Positions 35,172 through 43,916 of a stretch of DNA of 64,000 nt are shown here, piece by piece; positions within the stretch are counted from its first letter, which is position 1, and every line of letters begins with the position of its first letter. The stretch is from the NCBI RefSeq assembly GCF_027922425.1, contig NZ_BSFQ01000009.1, forward strand, positions 124,001 through 188,000, given 5' to 3'. The DNA is from Pseudonocardia halophobica (GTDB taxonomy: Bacteria; Actinomycetota; Actinomycetes; Mycobacteriales; Pseudonocardiaceae). A program made the translations under genes and the position numbers. The notes beneath the pieces were generated by a model. That model did no database searches and had not been told where the DNA came from. It saw only the letters and a program-made list of their open reading frames with translations.

Positions 35172-36638
35172 TCAGGCGAGCCGCCCCGCCAGGGCCTCGT
35201 GCCGGCGTGCGCTGTCGGCGTTCATCCCGGTGATCGTCACCTCGGTCCCGCGGGCCGCGTACTTCTGCGCGACGGCGTCGAGCACGGCCACCGTGGAGGC
35301 GTCCCAGACGTGCGCGCCGGAGAGGTCGATCGTGACCTCCGCGGGGTCGTCGGCGTAGGCGAAGCGGAGCACGAGGTCGTTGCTGGAGGCGAAGAACAGC
35401 TGGCCGCGGACGCGGTAGACCACCCGCTCCTCGTCGGCCTCCCGGTCGATCTCGACGAGCCGGGCGACGCGCCGCACGAACAGCAGCGCGGCCACGACGA
35501 CCCCCACCCCGACGCCGTAGGCCAGGTTGTGGGTCGCGACGGTGACCACCACCGTCGCGAGCATCACCGCCGTCTCGCTGCGCGGCATGCCGCGCAGCGT
35601 GCGGAGACTGTGCCAGTCGAAGGTCCCCACCGCCACCATGATCATGACGCCGGCGAGGGCGGCCATCGGGATCCGCGCGACGACCGGGCCGAGGACCACG
35701 CAGAGCACGAGCAGGAACAGGCCGGCGAGGAAGGTGGACAGCCGGGTGCGGGCGCCGGCCCGGACGTTGATCATCGTCTGGCCGATCATCGCGCAGCCGC
35801 CCATGCCGCCGAAGATCCCGGTGACGACGTTGGCCACGCCCTGACCCCAGGACTCGCGGCGGGCGTCGGAGCGCGTGTCGGTGATCTCGTCGACGAGCCG
35901 CGCGGTCATCAGCGACTCGAGCAGCCCGACCAGCGCCATCCCGAGCGCGTACGGCGCGATGATGCGCAGCGTCTCCCAGCTCAGGGGCACGTCGGGCAGG
36001 CCCGGCACCGGGAGCGTGGACGGCAGGGCTCCCTGGTCGCCGACGGTGGGCACGGAGATCCCGGCGCCGACGGTGACGGCGGTGAGCACGACGATCGCGA
36101 CGAGCGGCGCCGGCACCACCGTGGTGAGCCGGGGCAGCAGGACCATGATCGCCAGGCCGACGGCCAGCAGCGGGTAGACCGCCCAGGGCACGCCCCACAC
36201 CTGCGGGAACTGCGCGGCCGCGATGAGGATCGCGAGCGCGTTGACGAAGCCGACCATCACGCTGCGCGGCAGGAAGCGCATCAGCTTCGCCACCCCCAGC
36301 AGCCCGAACACCACCTGCAGCACCCCGGCCAGGATCACGGCGGCGACCAGGTACGGCAGCCCGTGGTCGCGCACCAGCGGGGCCACGACGAGAGCCACCG
36401 CCCCGGTCGCCGCGGAGATCATCGCGGGGCGACCGCCGACCACCGCGATCGTCACGGCCATGGTGAACGAGGCGAACAGCCCCACCTGCGGCTCGACGCC
36501 GGCGATGAGGGAGAAGGCGATCGCCTCCGGGATGAGGGCGAGCGCGACCACGAGGCCGGACAGCACCTCGGTGCGCAGGACGGCGGGCTTCGTCAGCGCA
36601 GCCAGGGCAGGCGGGGCGGACAGGGCAGGACGGGACAC
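35172..36638 (-). CDS. SulP-family anion transporter with STAS domain
   Basis: A 488-residue transporter: 10-12 helices including '[34 protein letters not shown]' and '[34 protein letters not shown]', then a C-terminal STAS domain from about residue 400 ('[18 protein letters not shown]', '[22 protein letters not shown]'). SulP proteins carry sulfate, bicarbonate or other small anions; the specificity is not visible. GTG 36636-36638 matches the usual N-terminus. A 266-base gap with no gene separates it from the divergent dehydrogenase. Confidence 0.92.
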   Translation of the reverse strand: MSRPALSAPPALAALTKPAVLRTEVLSGLVVALALIPEAIAFSLIAGVEPQVGLFASFTMAVTIAVVGGRPAMISAATGAVALVVAPLVRDHGLPYLVAAVILAGVLQVVFGLLGVAKLMRFLPRSVMVGFVNALAILIAAAQFPQVWGVPWAVYPLLAVGLAIMVLLPRLTTVVPAPLVAIVVLTAVTVGAGISVPTVGDQGALPSTLPVPGLPDVPLSWETLRIIAPYALGMALVGLLESLMTARLVDEITDTRSDARRESWGQGVANVVTGIFGGMGGCAMIGQTMINVRAGARTRLSTFLAGLFLLVLCVVLGPVVARIPMAALAGVMIMVAVGTFDWHSLRTLRGMPRSETAVMLATVVVTVATHNLAYGVGVGVVVAALLFVRRVARLVEIDREADEERVVYRVRGQLFFASSNDLVLRFAYADDPAEVTIDLSGAHVWDASTVAVLDAVAQKYAARGTEVTITGMNADSARRHEALAGRLA

Positions 36639-36904
36639 GGGCGGCCTTCACGGGTCGTCGCCGGGCAGCGGTCGGCGACGGTGCGGAGGCTGCGGCGTGA
36701 GTGCGGGGAGAGCTGGAGTGCGCGAACCGCGCACGGGTGACGCTAAGGGTGCGCGGGGCGTTGCGGGCGAACCGGTGTGACCGACCCGACGCCGCCCGTA
36801 CGGTCGTCCGGCCCTGAACGATCGATAAGAAGGGCCTTGAGTGTGACGTCGCCGTCATGTGAGACTCGCGCGGTCGTCCGAGACCCCCCAGCGTCGGAGG
36901 AAGT

Positions 36905-38032
36905 GTGAAGACCAAGGGTGCACTGCTGTACGAGCCGAACACCGACTGGAAGGTCGAGGAGATCGAGATCGGGGACCCGGTCGCGGGCGAGGTGCAGGTC
37001 CGGCTCGCCGCCACCGGCCTCTGCCACTCCGACGAGCACGTCCGCACCGGGGCCAACACCGTGCCCGTGTACCCCGTCCTCGGCGGGCACGAGGGCGCCG
37101 GCGTGGTGACCCGGGTGGGCCCGGGCGTCGTCGGGCTGGAGGAGGGCGACCACGTCGTCCTCGGCTTCATCCCCGCCTGCGGCGTCTGCAAGCCTTGTTC
37201 GAAGGGCATGCAGAACCTCTGCGACCAGGGCGCGAACCTGCTGACCGGCAAGGCGATCGCCGACGACACCTTCCGGATCACCGCGTCGGGCAACCCGGTG
37301 TCGCCGATGTGCCTGCTCGGGACGTTCTCGCCGTACGTCTGCGTGAACCAGTCGTCCGTGATCAAGATCGAGAAGGACGTCGACCTGGCCACCGCGGCCC
37401 TGCTCGGCTGCGGCGTCTCCACCGGCTGGGGCTCCACCGCCTCGATCGGCGGCACCAAGGCCGGCGACGTCGTGGTGGTCGTCGGCGTCGGCGGCGTCGG
37501 GATCAACGCGGTGCAGGGCGCCGCGGCGGCCGGCGCGCGCATGGTCGTCGCGGTCGACCCGGTGGCCTACAAGCGCGAGTGGGCCCAGGAGTTCGGCGCC
37601 ACCCACACCTTCTCCTCCATGGCCGAGGCGCTCGAGCCGCTGCGCGACCTCACCTGGGGCACCATGGCCGACACCGTGGCGCTGACCGTCGGTGAGCTCG
37701 AGGGCGACATGATCCAGCCCGCGCTGGACCTCACGGCGAAGGGCGGCCAGGTCGTCGTCACGGCGATCGCGGACATGCAGCAGGTCGACGCGAAGGTCGG
37801 GCTGTTCGAGCTGGCCCTGCTGCAGAAGCGGATCCAGGGCGCGATCTTCGGCGGGATCAGCCCGCGCACCCAGATCCCGCGGCTGCTCGACGAGTACCGC
37901 GCGGGCCGGCTCAAGCTCGACGAGCTCGTGACCCGCACGTACACCCTGGAGGAGATCAACCAGGGCTACCAGGACATGCGCGACGGGCAGAACCTGCGCG
38001 GAGTCGTCCGCTACACCGAGGCCGACTGGTAG
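36905..38032 (+). CDS. zinc-type alcohol dehydrogenase, NDMA-dependent (Rxyl_3153) type
   Basis: A 375-residue medium-chain dehydrogenase. Catalytic zinc ligands Cys 40 ('GLCHSDEH') and His 62-Glu 63 ('GGHEGAG'), structural zinc Cys 92/95/98/106 ('CGVCKPC') and the Rossmann 'VVVVGVGGVGINAVQGA' are intact. 'DTFRITASGNPVSPMCLLGTFSPYVCVNQSSVIKI' marks the mycofactocin/NDMA-dependent subgroup, in which NAD stays bound and another carrier removes the electrons (family knowledge). GTG 36905 follows GGAGGA. A 15-bp terminator hairpin follows. Confidence 0.9.
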   Translation: MKTKGALLYEPNTDWKVEEIEIGDPVAGEVQVRLAATGLCHSDEHVRTGANTVPVYPVLGGHEGAGVVTRVGPGVVGLEEGDHVVLGFIPACGVCKPCSKGMQNLCDQGANLLTGKAIADDTFRITASGNPVSPMCLLGTFSPYVCVNQSSVIKIEKDVDLATAALLGCGVSTGWGSTASIGGTKAGDVVVVVGVGGVGINAVQGAAAAGARMVVAVDPVAYKREWAQEFGATHTFSSMAEALEPLRDLTWGTMADTVALTVGELEGDMIQPALDLTAKGGQVVVTAIADMQQVDAKVGLFELALLQKRIQGAIFGGISPRTQIPRLLDEYRAGRLKLDELVTRTYTLEEINQGYQDMRDGQNLRGVVRYTEADW

Positions 38033-38051
38033 ACCGCGGTCAGGCAAGCTC

Positions 38052-38086
38052 TCCTCCGGCGGCGGGCCGCTCCCGCCGCCGGAGGA
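38052..38086 (+). terminator. strong hairpin after the alcohol dehydrogenase
   Basis: TCCTCCGGCGGCGGG (38052-38066) pairs perfectly with CCCGCCGCCGGAGGA (38072-38086) around CCGCT. It lies 20 bases past the stop and 31 before the next start, so the acyl-CoA ligase probably has its own promoter or depends on read-through. Confidence 0.65.
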
Positions 38087-38117
38087 TGACCCACGTCCAG
38101 GCGACCTCAGGAGAACG

Positions 38118-39680
38118 ATGACGTCCCCGCGACTGCCCGGCAGCGGCCAGCACTGGATCGCGCAGATCGACCGGCACGCCCACCAGACACCCGACCGCGC
38201 CGCCCTGGTCTTCCGCGGCGAGCGGATCACCTGGGCGCAGCTGCGGTCGCGGGTGCGTGCGCTGGCCGGGGCGCTGGCCGAGCAGGGGGTCCGCGAGGGC
38301 GACCGGGTGGCGGTGCTGATGAGCAACCGGCCCGAGTTCCTGGAGGCCGTGCTCGCCGCGAACGCGCTGCGCGCCATCGCGGTGCCGGTGAACTTCCGGC
38401 TCTCCGCCGAGGAGGTCGCGTTCATCCTCGGCGACAGCGGCTCCGTCGCGCTGGCCGTCGACGCCGACCTCGCCCCGCTCGCGGCGCAGGTCCGCGGCAC
38501 GCTCGCGGGCCCGGCCGTCGTGCTGGTCACCGGGACCGATCCCGCCGACGCGGGCCCCGGCTCGCTGTCGTTCGACGAGCTGGCCGCCGGGCCGGAGCGC
38601 CCGCTGCCCGAGATCGCGATCGACGAGCACGACCCGGCGCTGATCATGTACACGTCCGGCACCACCGGGCGGCCGAAGGGCGCGGTACTCAGCCACCTCA
38701 ACCTGTCGGTGCAGACGCAGACGCTGATCCGCTACTGGCGCCTCTACCGGGACGACGAGGTCAACCTCTGCGCCTCGCCGATGTTCCACATCGCGGCGAT
38801 CGGCGGGATCGCTCCGCTCATCGCGACCGGCGGCACCACGGTGATCCTGCCCAGCGGCCAGTTCGACCCGGACGGGCTGCTCGACGTCCTGCAGCGCGAA
38901 CGGGTCACGCACGTGTTCCTCGTCCCGGCACAGTGGCAGGCCGTGGTCGCCGTGCCCGACGCCGGTGCGCGGGCCGCCCACCTGCGCGTCATGTGCTGGG
39001 GCGCGGCCCCGGCGTCGGTCACCCTGCTGGAGCGGATGGCCGAGACCTTCCCGGGCGTGCCCAACGTCTGCACCTTCGGCCAGACCGAGATGTCCCCGGT
39101 CACCACGGTGCTGGAGGGCGAGGACGCGATCCGCAAGATCGGGTCCGTGGGCAAGCCGGTCCCGGCCGTGTCCATCCGGATCGTCGACGACGAGATGAAG
39201 GACGTCGCGCAGGGCGAGATCGGCGAGATCGTCTACCGCGGCCCGAACCTGATGGCCGGCTACTGGAACCTGCCGGAGGCCACGGCGGACGCGTTCGCCG
39301 GCGGCTGGTTCCACTCCGGCGACCTGGTGCGGGAGGACGAGGAGGGCTTCCTCTACGTCGTCGACCGCAAGAAGGACATGATCATCTCCGGCGGGGAGAA
39401 CATCTACTGCGCCGAGGTCGAGAACGTCCTGGCCGCGCACCCCGGGGTGGCCGACGTCGCCGTGGTCGCCGCGCCGCACGAGAAGTGGGGCGAGACCCCG
39501 GTCGCCGTGGTCGTGCCGCTGGACCCGGCCGCCCCGCCGTCGCTCGACGACCTCACCGAGTGGTGCCGCACCCGGCTCGCCTCGTACAAGAAGCCGACCC
39601 GGGTGCTGGTGCTCGACGCGCTGCCCCGCAACGCGTCGGGCAAGGTCCTCAAGCCGGTGCTGCGCGACCGCGTGCGATGA
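38118..39680 (+). CDS. acyl-CoA synthetase (AMP-forming)
   Basis: A 520-residue adenylate-forming ligase that activates a carboxylic acid to its CoA ester. A3 motif 'MYTSGTTGRPKGAVLSHLN', A5 'FGQTEMSPVTT', A7/A8 'GWFHSGDLVREDEEGFLYVVDRKKDMIISGGENI' and the C-terminal catalytic Lys in 'NASGKVLKPVLR' are complete. The substrate (fatty or aromatic acid) cannot be read off. AGGAGA precedes ATG 38118. Its stop overlaps the next start (ATGA). Confidence 0.94.
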   Translation: MTSPRLPGSGQHWIAQIDRHAHQTPDRAALVFRGERITWAQLRSRVRALAGALAEQGVREGDRVAVLMSNRPEFLEAVLAANALRAIAVPVNFRLSAEEVAFILGDSGSVALAVDADLAPLAAQVRGTLAGPAVVLVTGTDPADAGPGSLSFDELAAGPERPLPEIAIDEHDPALIMYTSGTTGRPKGAVLSHLNLSVQTQTLIRYWRLYRDDEVNLCASPMFHIAAIGGIAPLIATGGTTVILPSGQFDPDGLLDVLQRERVTHVFLVPAQWQAVVAVPDAGARAAHLRVMCWGAAPASVTLLERMAETFPGVPNVCTFGQTEMSPVTTVLEGEDAIRKIGSVGKPVPAVSIRIVDDEMKDVAQGEIGEIVYRGPNLMAGYWNLPEATADAFAGGWFHSGDLVREDEEGFLYVVDRKKDMIISGGENIYCAEVENVLAAHPGVADVAVVAAPHEKWGETPVAVVVPLDPAAPPSLDDLTEWCRTRLASYKKPTRVLVLDALPRNASGKVLKPVLRDRVR

Positions 39681-39994
39681 GTCCGGGGTCCCGCGACGGT
39701 CAGAAGGACATGCTGATCGTCGCGGGACACCTCGTCGTCGACCCCGCCGAGCGGGACGGCTACGTCGCCGGATGTGCGCAGGTCGTGGAGCTCGCCCGGG
39801 CGGCCGAGGGCTGCCTGGACTTCTCCATCACCGCGGACGTGCTCGACCCGGGCAGGGTGAACGTCTACGAGCGCTGGACGGCGGAGGAGCCGCTGCTCGC
39901 CTTCCGGGGCGGCGGGCCCTCCGAGGGCCAGCAGGCGCAGATCCTCGACGCGGACGTGAAGCGGTACACGATCTCCGCAGTGGGCGATCCCTAG
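39677..39994 (+). CDS. antibiotic biosynthesis monooxygenase (ABM) domain protein
   Basis: A 105-residue dimeric alpha+beta barrel protein: 'MLIVAGHLVVDPAERDGYVAGCAQVVELARAAEGCLDFSITADVLDPGRVNVYERW' is the ABM pattern. ATG 39677 overlaps the ligase stop and is preferred for coupling; ATG 39710, just after AGAAGGAC, would give 94 residues. ABM proteins oxidise quinols or aromatic rings without a cofactor, or protect against such compounds. The stop TAG shares the palindrome CTAG with the convergent DUF937 gene's stop. Confidence 0.85.
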   Translation: MSPGSRDGQKDMLIVAGHLVVDPAERDGYVAGCAQVVELARAAEGCLDFSITADVLDPGRVNVYERWTAEEPLLAFRGGGPSEGQQAQILDADVKRYTISAVGDP

Positions 39995-40632
39995 GGAGAC
40001 TTGCGGCCGCCGCCGAGCAGGCCGCCGAGGAGGTCACCCAGCCCGCCGCCGAGGATCCCGCCCTGGCCGGACTGCCCGCCCGCGCCGCCGCCGAGGATCC
40101 CGCCGAGCAGGTCCCCGAGACCGCCACCCGAGCCCGCGCCGGACCCGGACAGGCCGCCCGTGCCCGCGGACCCGCCGGCCAGCTTCTTGGCCAGGTAGGA
40201 CATCACGATCGGGGCGAGGATCGGCAGCAGCTTCGCGATCAGGCCGGAGCCGTCCTGCCCGCCGAGCGCGCCCTGCGCGCCGGGGGCCGCGGCCCCGCCG
40301 CCGGGGCTCCCGCCGAGCGGGCCGAGCCCGCCCAGCTGGTTGACGACCACCGGGCGCTGCTCGCCGAACACGTGCCCGACGATCCGGTCGCCGTCCGTGG
40401 TGTCGACCTGTCCGAGGTCCACCCCGCCGTCGATCAGGCCGGAGTCGTGCTGCTGCACCGCGTGCGCGAGGGAGGCGGCCCCCGCGGGGTCCTCCGCGTT
40501 GGCCTGGATGCCGCCGAGCAGGGCCGGCAGCGCCTGACGGGCGGCGTGTTCCGCGGTGGCCTCGTCGACGCCCAGGCGGGCCGCGAGGTCTCCGAGCGGA
40601 ACCTGGGCGAGGATCTCGTCGACCGGGCTCAT
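39991..40632 (-). CDS. DUF937 domain protein with Gly-rich repeats
   Basis: A 213-residue protein. The N-terminal DUF937 part ('DEILAQVPLGDLAARLGVDEATAEHAARQALPALLGGIQANA') ends near residue 110 with 'VNQLGGLGPLGG'; then a hydrophobic helix 'LIAKLLPILAPIVMSYLAKKL' and a Gly-rich tail with repeated G-L-G-D-L-L-G-G units. Function unknown. ATG 40630-40632 is seven bases after TAGTCT (leaderless). Confidence 0.82.
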   Translation of the reverse strand: MSPVDEILAQVPLGDLAARLGVDEATAEHAARQALPALLGGIQANAEDPAGAASLAHAVQQHDSGLIDGGVDLGQVDTTDGDRIVGHVFGEQRPVVVNQLGGLGPLGGSPGGGAAAPGAQGALGGQDGSGLIAKLLPILAPIVMSYLAKKLAGGSAGTGGLSGSGAGSGGGLGDLLGGILGGGAGGQSGQGGILGGGLGDLLGGLLGGGRKSP

Positions 40633-40639
40633 GCGGCGG

Positions 40640-40645
40640 AGACTA
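40640..40645 (-). promoter_or_regulatory. -10 hexamer, leaderless DUF937 gene
   Basis: TAGTCT on the minus strand, seven bases before ATG 40632. Confidence 0.55.
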
Positions 40646-40749
40646 GCGGCGGTCCCGTGGTCCGCGCGCCCCGTTCGTCGTCCGGGACCGACCACAGGGG
40701 TGTCCACAGGACCCCGGGTAGGTTCCGCGGCGAGACACGAGGAGGCGTC

Positions 40750-41775
40750 ATGCGGCTGGGGTTCCACATCGGCTACTGGTCCTCGGGCCCGCCGCCGGGT
40801 GCGCAGGAGTCGGTGCTGGCCGCCGAGCGGCTGGGCTACGAGTCGGTGTGGTCGGCCGAGGCGTACGGCTCGGACTGCCTCACCCCGCTGGCCTGGTGGG
40901 GCGCCGCGACCAGCCGGATCACGCTGGGGACCAACATCCTGCAGATGTCGGCGCGCACCCCGACCGCCGCCGCGATGGCCGCGCTGACCATGGACCACCT
41001 CTCCGGCGGCCGGTTCGTGTTGGGCCTCGGCGCGTCGGGCCCGCAGGTCGTGGAGGGCTGGTACGGGCAGCGCTACCCGCGGCCGCTGGCCCGCACCCGC
41101 GAGTACATCGCGATCGTGCGGAAGGTGCTGGCCCGCGAGGAGCCCGTGGCCTTCGACGGCGAGTTCTACCGGCTGCCGGTCGACGGCGGCGCCGGCCTGG
41201 GCAAGCCGCTGCGCTCGACCGTCCACCCCGTGCGCCCGGACCTGCCGATCCACCTGGCCGCCGAGGGCCCGAAGAACGTCGCGCTGGCCGCCGAGATCGC
41301 GGACGGCTGGCTGCCGCTCTTCTTCTCCCCCAAGGCCGACGCGTTCTACCGCGACGCCCTCGCCGAGGGCTTCGCCCGCCCCGGGGCGCGCCGCACGGCG
41401 GACGACTTCCGGGTCCAGGCCTCCCTGCCCGTGATCGTCGACGCGGACGTCGAGCGCGCCGCCGACCACGTCCGGCCCTTCCTCGCCCTCTACGTCGGCG
41501 GGATGGGCGCCAAGGACGCCAACTTCCACAACCAGGTCTTCGTCCGGATGGGCTGGGAGGCCGAGTGCGCCCGGATCCAGGAGCTGTACCTGGAGGGCCG
41601 CAAGAAGGAGGCGGTGGCCGCGGTGCCCACGGCGATGGTCGAGGACGTCGCGCTGGTCGGGCCGAAGGAGAAGATCCGCGCGGAGCTCCCCGCCTGGGAG
41701 GAGACCGTCGTCGACACGATCCTCGTGCAGGGGGACCCGCGCGGCCTCGAGGCCGTGGCCGACGCGCTGTCCTGA
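40750..41775 (+). CDS. LLM-class F420-dependent oxidoreductase (TIGR03559-like)
   Basis: A 341-residue luciferase-like protein. 'MRLGFHIGYWSSGPPPGAQESVLAAERLGYESVWSAEAYGSDCLTPLAWWGA' and 'LGTNILQMSARTPTAAAMAALTMDHLSGGRFVLGLGASGPQVVEGWYG' are the marks of a mycobacterial F420 subgroup. Likely a hydride transferase between F420 and an unknown substrate. ATG 40750 has GAGGAGG at ideal spacing, unlike the leaderless gene opposite. A hairpin separates it from the convergent PPOX gene. Confidence 0.9.
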   Translation: MRLGFHIGYWSSGPPPGAQESVLAAERLGYESVWSAEAYGSDCLTPLAWWGAATSRITLGTNILQMSARTPTAAAMAALTMDHLSGGRFVLGLGASGPQVVEGWYGQRYPRPLARTREYIAIVRKVLAREEPVAFDGEFYRLPVDGGAGLGKPLRSTVHPVRPDLPIHLAAEGPKNVALAAEIADGWLPLFFSPKADAFYRDALAEGFARPGARRTADDFRVQASLPVIVDADVERAADHVRPFLALYVGGMGAKDANFHNQVFVRMGWEAECARIQELYLEGRKKEAVAAVPTAMVEDVALVGPKEKIRAELPAWEETVVDTILVQGDPRGLEAVADALS

Positions 41776-41782
41776 GCGGGCG

Positions 41783-41815
41783 GCGCATTCGCTCGAGAGG
41801 TCTGAGCGAGAGCGC
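41783..41815. terminator. imperfect hairpin between convergent genes
   Basis: GCGCATTCGCTC (41783-41794) and GAGCGAGAGCGC (41804-41815) pair at ten of twelve positions, between LLM (stop 41775) and PPOX (stop 41837). Likely serves both directions. Confidence 0.45.
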
Positions 41816-41836
41816 CGTTCACCGGGGGGAGCGGGG

Positions 41837-42352
41837 TCAGAAGCGGTACCGGGTCTGGCCGTAGGTGCCCTTGGCGAAGGCCCACACCGCCTCGGGGGCC
41901 ACGGCGAACACCAGGGCGGGGCCGCCGTCGCCGACGAAGGTGCCGTCGTCCGCGACGTCGAAGTGCCACTCCTCGCCGTACTTCGCGACGTAGGCGTCGG
42001 CGACGGCCTGCAGCGCCGCGGTGTCCGTGACGCGCACCGCCTCGCCCTCGACGACGACGTCGAGCCCCCGGTCCAGGTCGTTGCAGCCGGTCGTGACCAC
42101 GCAGCCCGGGGTCTCCGCGAGGTTGCGGGCCTTGCGCTCCCCCGCCCCGGTGCAGAAGTGCAGCGCCCCCTCGTGCCACACCGCGATCAGCGGCGTGACG
42201 TGCGGGCGGCGGCCGCCGGGCCGGACCGTCGAGACCCAGTACAACGGCGCGTCGGCGAGCCGCGCGCGGGCGGTCGCCCACGGCGTCGGCTGGGCGGCGG
42301 GCTCGCTGTAGCGGCCGTCGAACTCGGTCACCGGCTCGAGCGTGCGGGTCAT
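41837..42352 (-). CDS. pyridoxamine 5'-phosphate oxidase-family protein
   Basis: A 171-residue split-barrel flavin-binding-fold protein. 'ARARLADAPLYWVSTVRPGGRRPHVTPLIAVWHEGALHFCTGAGERKARNL' and 'RVTDTAALQAVADAYVAKYG' match the PNPOx/F420-binding FDORB-type proteins; the 'FCTGAGERKARNL' segment binds the flavin or F420 phosphate in relatives. It is probably an F420 or FMN reductase of unknown substrate rather than true PdxH, as PLP-site residues are not obvious. GAGGAGG precedes ATG 42350-42352. Confidence 0.85.
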   Translation of the reverse strand: MTRTLEPVTEFDGRYSEPAAQPTPWATARARLADAPLYWVSTVRPGGRRPHVTPLIAVWHEGALHFCTGAGERKARNLAETPGCVVTTGCNDLDRGLDVVVEGEAVRVTDTAALQAVADAYVAKYGEEWHFDVADDGTFVGDGGPALVFAVAPEAVWAFAKGTYGQTRYRF

Positions 42353-42433
42353 GGCGGGCCTCCTCGGGTCGTCGTCGGATGGACCGCCGCCACGCCCGGA
42401 ACTCATCGCCTACCGTGGAGCCGGGGGTGCTCC

Positions 42434-42901
42434 ATGAGGTACGAGTCCGCCGTCGAGAAGGCCATCCGCGAGGCCGTGGAACGCGGCGAGTTCGACGACC
42501 TGCCCGGCAAGGGCCGGCCGCTGCCGAACCTGGCCGACGCGGACGAGAACTGGTGGATCAAGGGCTACCTGCGGCGCGAGGGCGTGCCGTCCGACGCGCT
42601 GCTGCCCACCCCGGTCCAGCTCCGCAAGGAGGTCGAGCGGCTGCCGGAGACGGTTCGTGACCTGCCGACCGAGCAGGCCGTGCGCGATCTCGTCGCCGAG
42701 CTGAACACCCGCATCGCCACCTGTCTGCGCGCCCCGGACGGGCCGCGGTTGCCGCTGCGCCGCGCCGATCCCGACGCCGTCGCGGAGGCCTGGCGGGCCC
42801 ACCGGGAGGCGCGTTCGGCCGCCCTGCGGCAGGCCCGCGCACGGGAGACGCCCGCACCGCGGCGGAGCCGGTGGTGGCGCCGGGGGGCACGGGCGAACTA
42901 G
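42434..42901 (+). CDS. DUF1992 (DnaJ-family-domain) protein
   Basis: A 155-residue protein. The first 70 residues ('ESAVEKAIREAVERGEFDDLPGKGRPLPNLADADENWWIKGYLRREGV') are the DUF1992 domain, found alone or with J-domains in many bacteria. No J-domain HPD motif is present here. The tail is Arg-rich. GGGGGTG stands eight bases before ATG. Function unknown. Confidence 0.88.
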   Translation: MRYESAVEKAIREAVERGEFDDLPGKGRPLPNLADADENWWIKGYLRREGVPSDALLPTPVQLRKEVERLPETVRDLPTEQAVRDLVAELNTRIATCLRAPDGPRLPLRRADPDAVAEAWRAHREARSAALRQARARETPAPRRSRWWRRGARAN

Positions 42902-42939
42902 CGTCGGGAGAAGATCACCGTCGCTCGTGGAGGTACCTC

Positions 42940-43899
42940 GTGCCCGACCGCTGGGGCATCACCCTGCCGCTCTCCGGCCTCCCGCTCCGCGAGCAACGCG
43001 CGGTGGTCGAACGGCTCCCCGACCTCGGCTACACGGACGTCTGGAGCGCCGAGGCGGACCGGACCGACGCGTTCACCCCGCTGGTCCTGGCCGCGCAGTG
43101 GGCCCCGGCGCTGCGGCTGGGCACCGCGATCGTGCCGGCCTTCACCCGCGGCCCGGCCCTCCTCGCGCAGTCCGCGGCCACCCTCGCCAACCTGGCGCCC
43201 GGCCGGTTCGCGCTCGGCATCGGCAGCTCGTCCGACGTGATCGTGGAGGGCTGGAACGGCATCCCCTTCGACGAGCCCTACGGGCGGGTGCGGGACACCC
43301 TGCGGTTCCTCCGCGCGGCGTTCACCGGCGAGCGGGTGGCCGAGGACTGGGCGTCGTTCTCGATCCGCGGGTTCCGGCTGGGCGAGGTGCCCGACCCGGT
43401 GCCGCCGGTGCTGGTCGCGGCGCTGCGGCCCGGGATGCTGCGGCTCGCCGGCCGGGAGGGCGACGGCGCGATCGTCAACTGGCTCACGGCCGACGACGTC
43501 CGGGCCGTCGCCCCGCACGTGCGCGAGTACGGCAAGCCCGACGCCGAGATCGTGGCCCGGATCTTCGTGGTGCCCGACGCCGAGCCGGACGAGGCCCGCG
43601 CGCTCGGCCGCCGGCTCGCCGCCGCGTACCTCAACGTCCCGGTCTACCGCGCCTTCCACCAGTGGCTGGGCCGCACCGAGCTCGGGCCGATGTGGAAGCT
43701 CTGGGCGGACGGGGACCGGCGCGGTGCCGTCGAGGCCATCCCCGACGACGTCGTCGACCGGCTGGTGCTGCACGGTCCCGCCGCCGCGGTGCGCGAGCAG
43801 GTGGAGGAGTACGTGAAGGCGGGGGTGAGCACGCCGGTGCTGGCGCCGCTCGGCGGCGGGGACCCGGTCGCGACCGTCGAGGCCCTGGCGCCGCAGTAG
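42940..43899 (+). CDS. LLM-class F420-dependent oxidoreductase
   Basis: A 319-residue luciferase-like protein. 'WGITLPLSGLPLREQRAVVERLPDLGYTDVWSAEADRTDAFTPLVLAA' and 'LGTAIVPAFTRGPALLAQSAATLANLAPGRFALGIGSSSDVIVEGWNG' define it; 'PPVLVAALRPGMLRLAGREGDGAIVNWLTADDV' is the family's later motif. Substrate unknown. GTG 42940 follows GGAGG. It follows the DUF1992 gene by 38 bases and may be co-transcribed. Confidence 0.88.
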   Translation: MPDRWGITLPLSGLPLREQRAVVERLPDLGYTDVWSAEADRTDAFTPLVLAAQWAPALRLGTAIVPAFTRGPALLAQSAATLANLAPGRFALGIGSSSDVIVEGWNGIPFDEPYGRVRDTLRFLRAAFTGERVAEDWASFSIRGFRLGEVPDPVPPVLVAALRPGMLRLAGREGDGAIVNWLTADDVRAVAPHVREYGKPDAEIVARIFVVPDAEPDEARALGRRLAAAYLNVPVYRAFHQWLGRTELGPMWKLWADGDRRGAVEAIPDDVVDRLVLHGPAAAVREQVEEYVKAGVSTPVLAPLGGGDPVATVEALAPQ

Positions 43900-43916
43900 C
43901 CCGGTAGCCCGGTGGC

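Noticed and set aside
34777..37542. 921-codon minus-strand frame over SulP and its flanks
   Set aside because: It is out of frame with SulP, whose own frame (35172-36638) has full membrane and STAS motifs.
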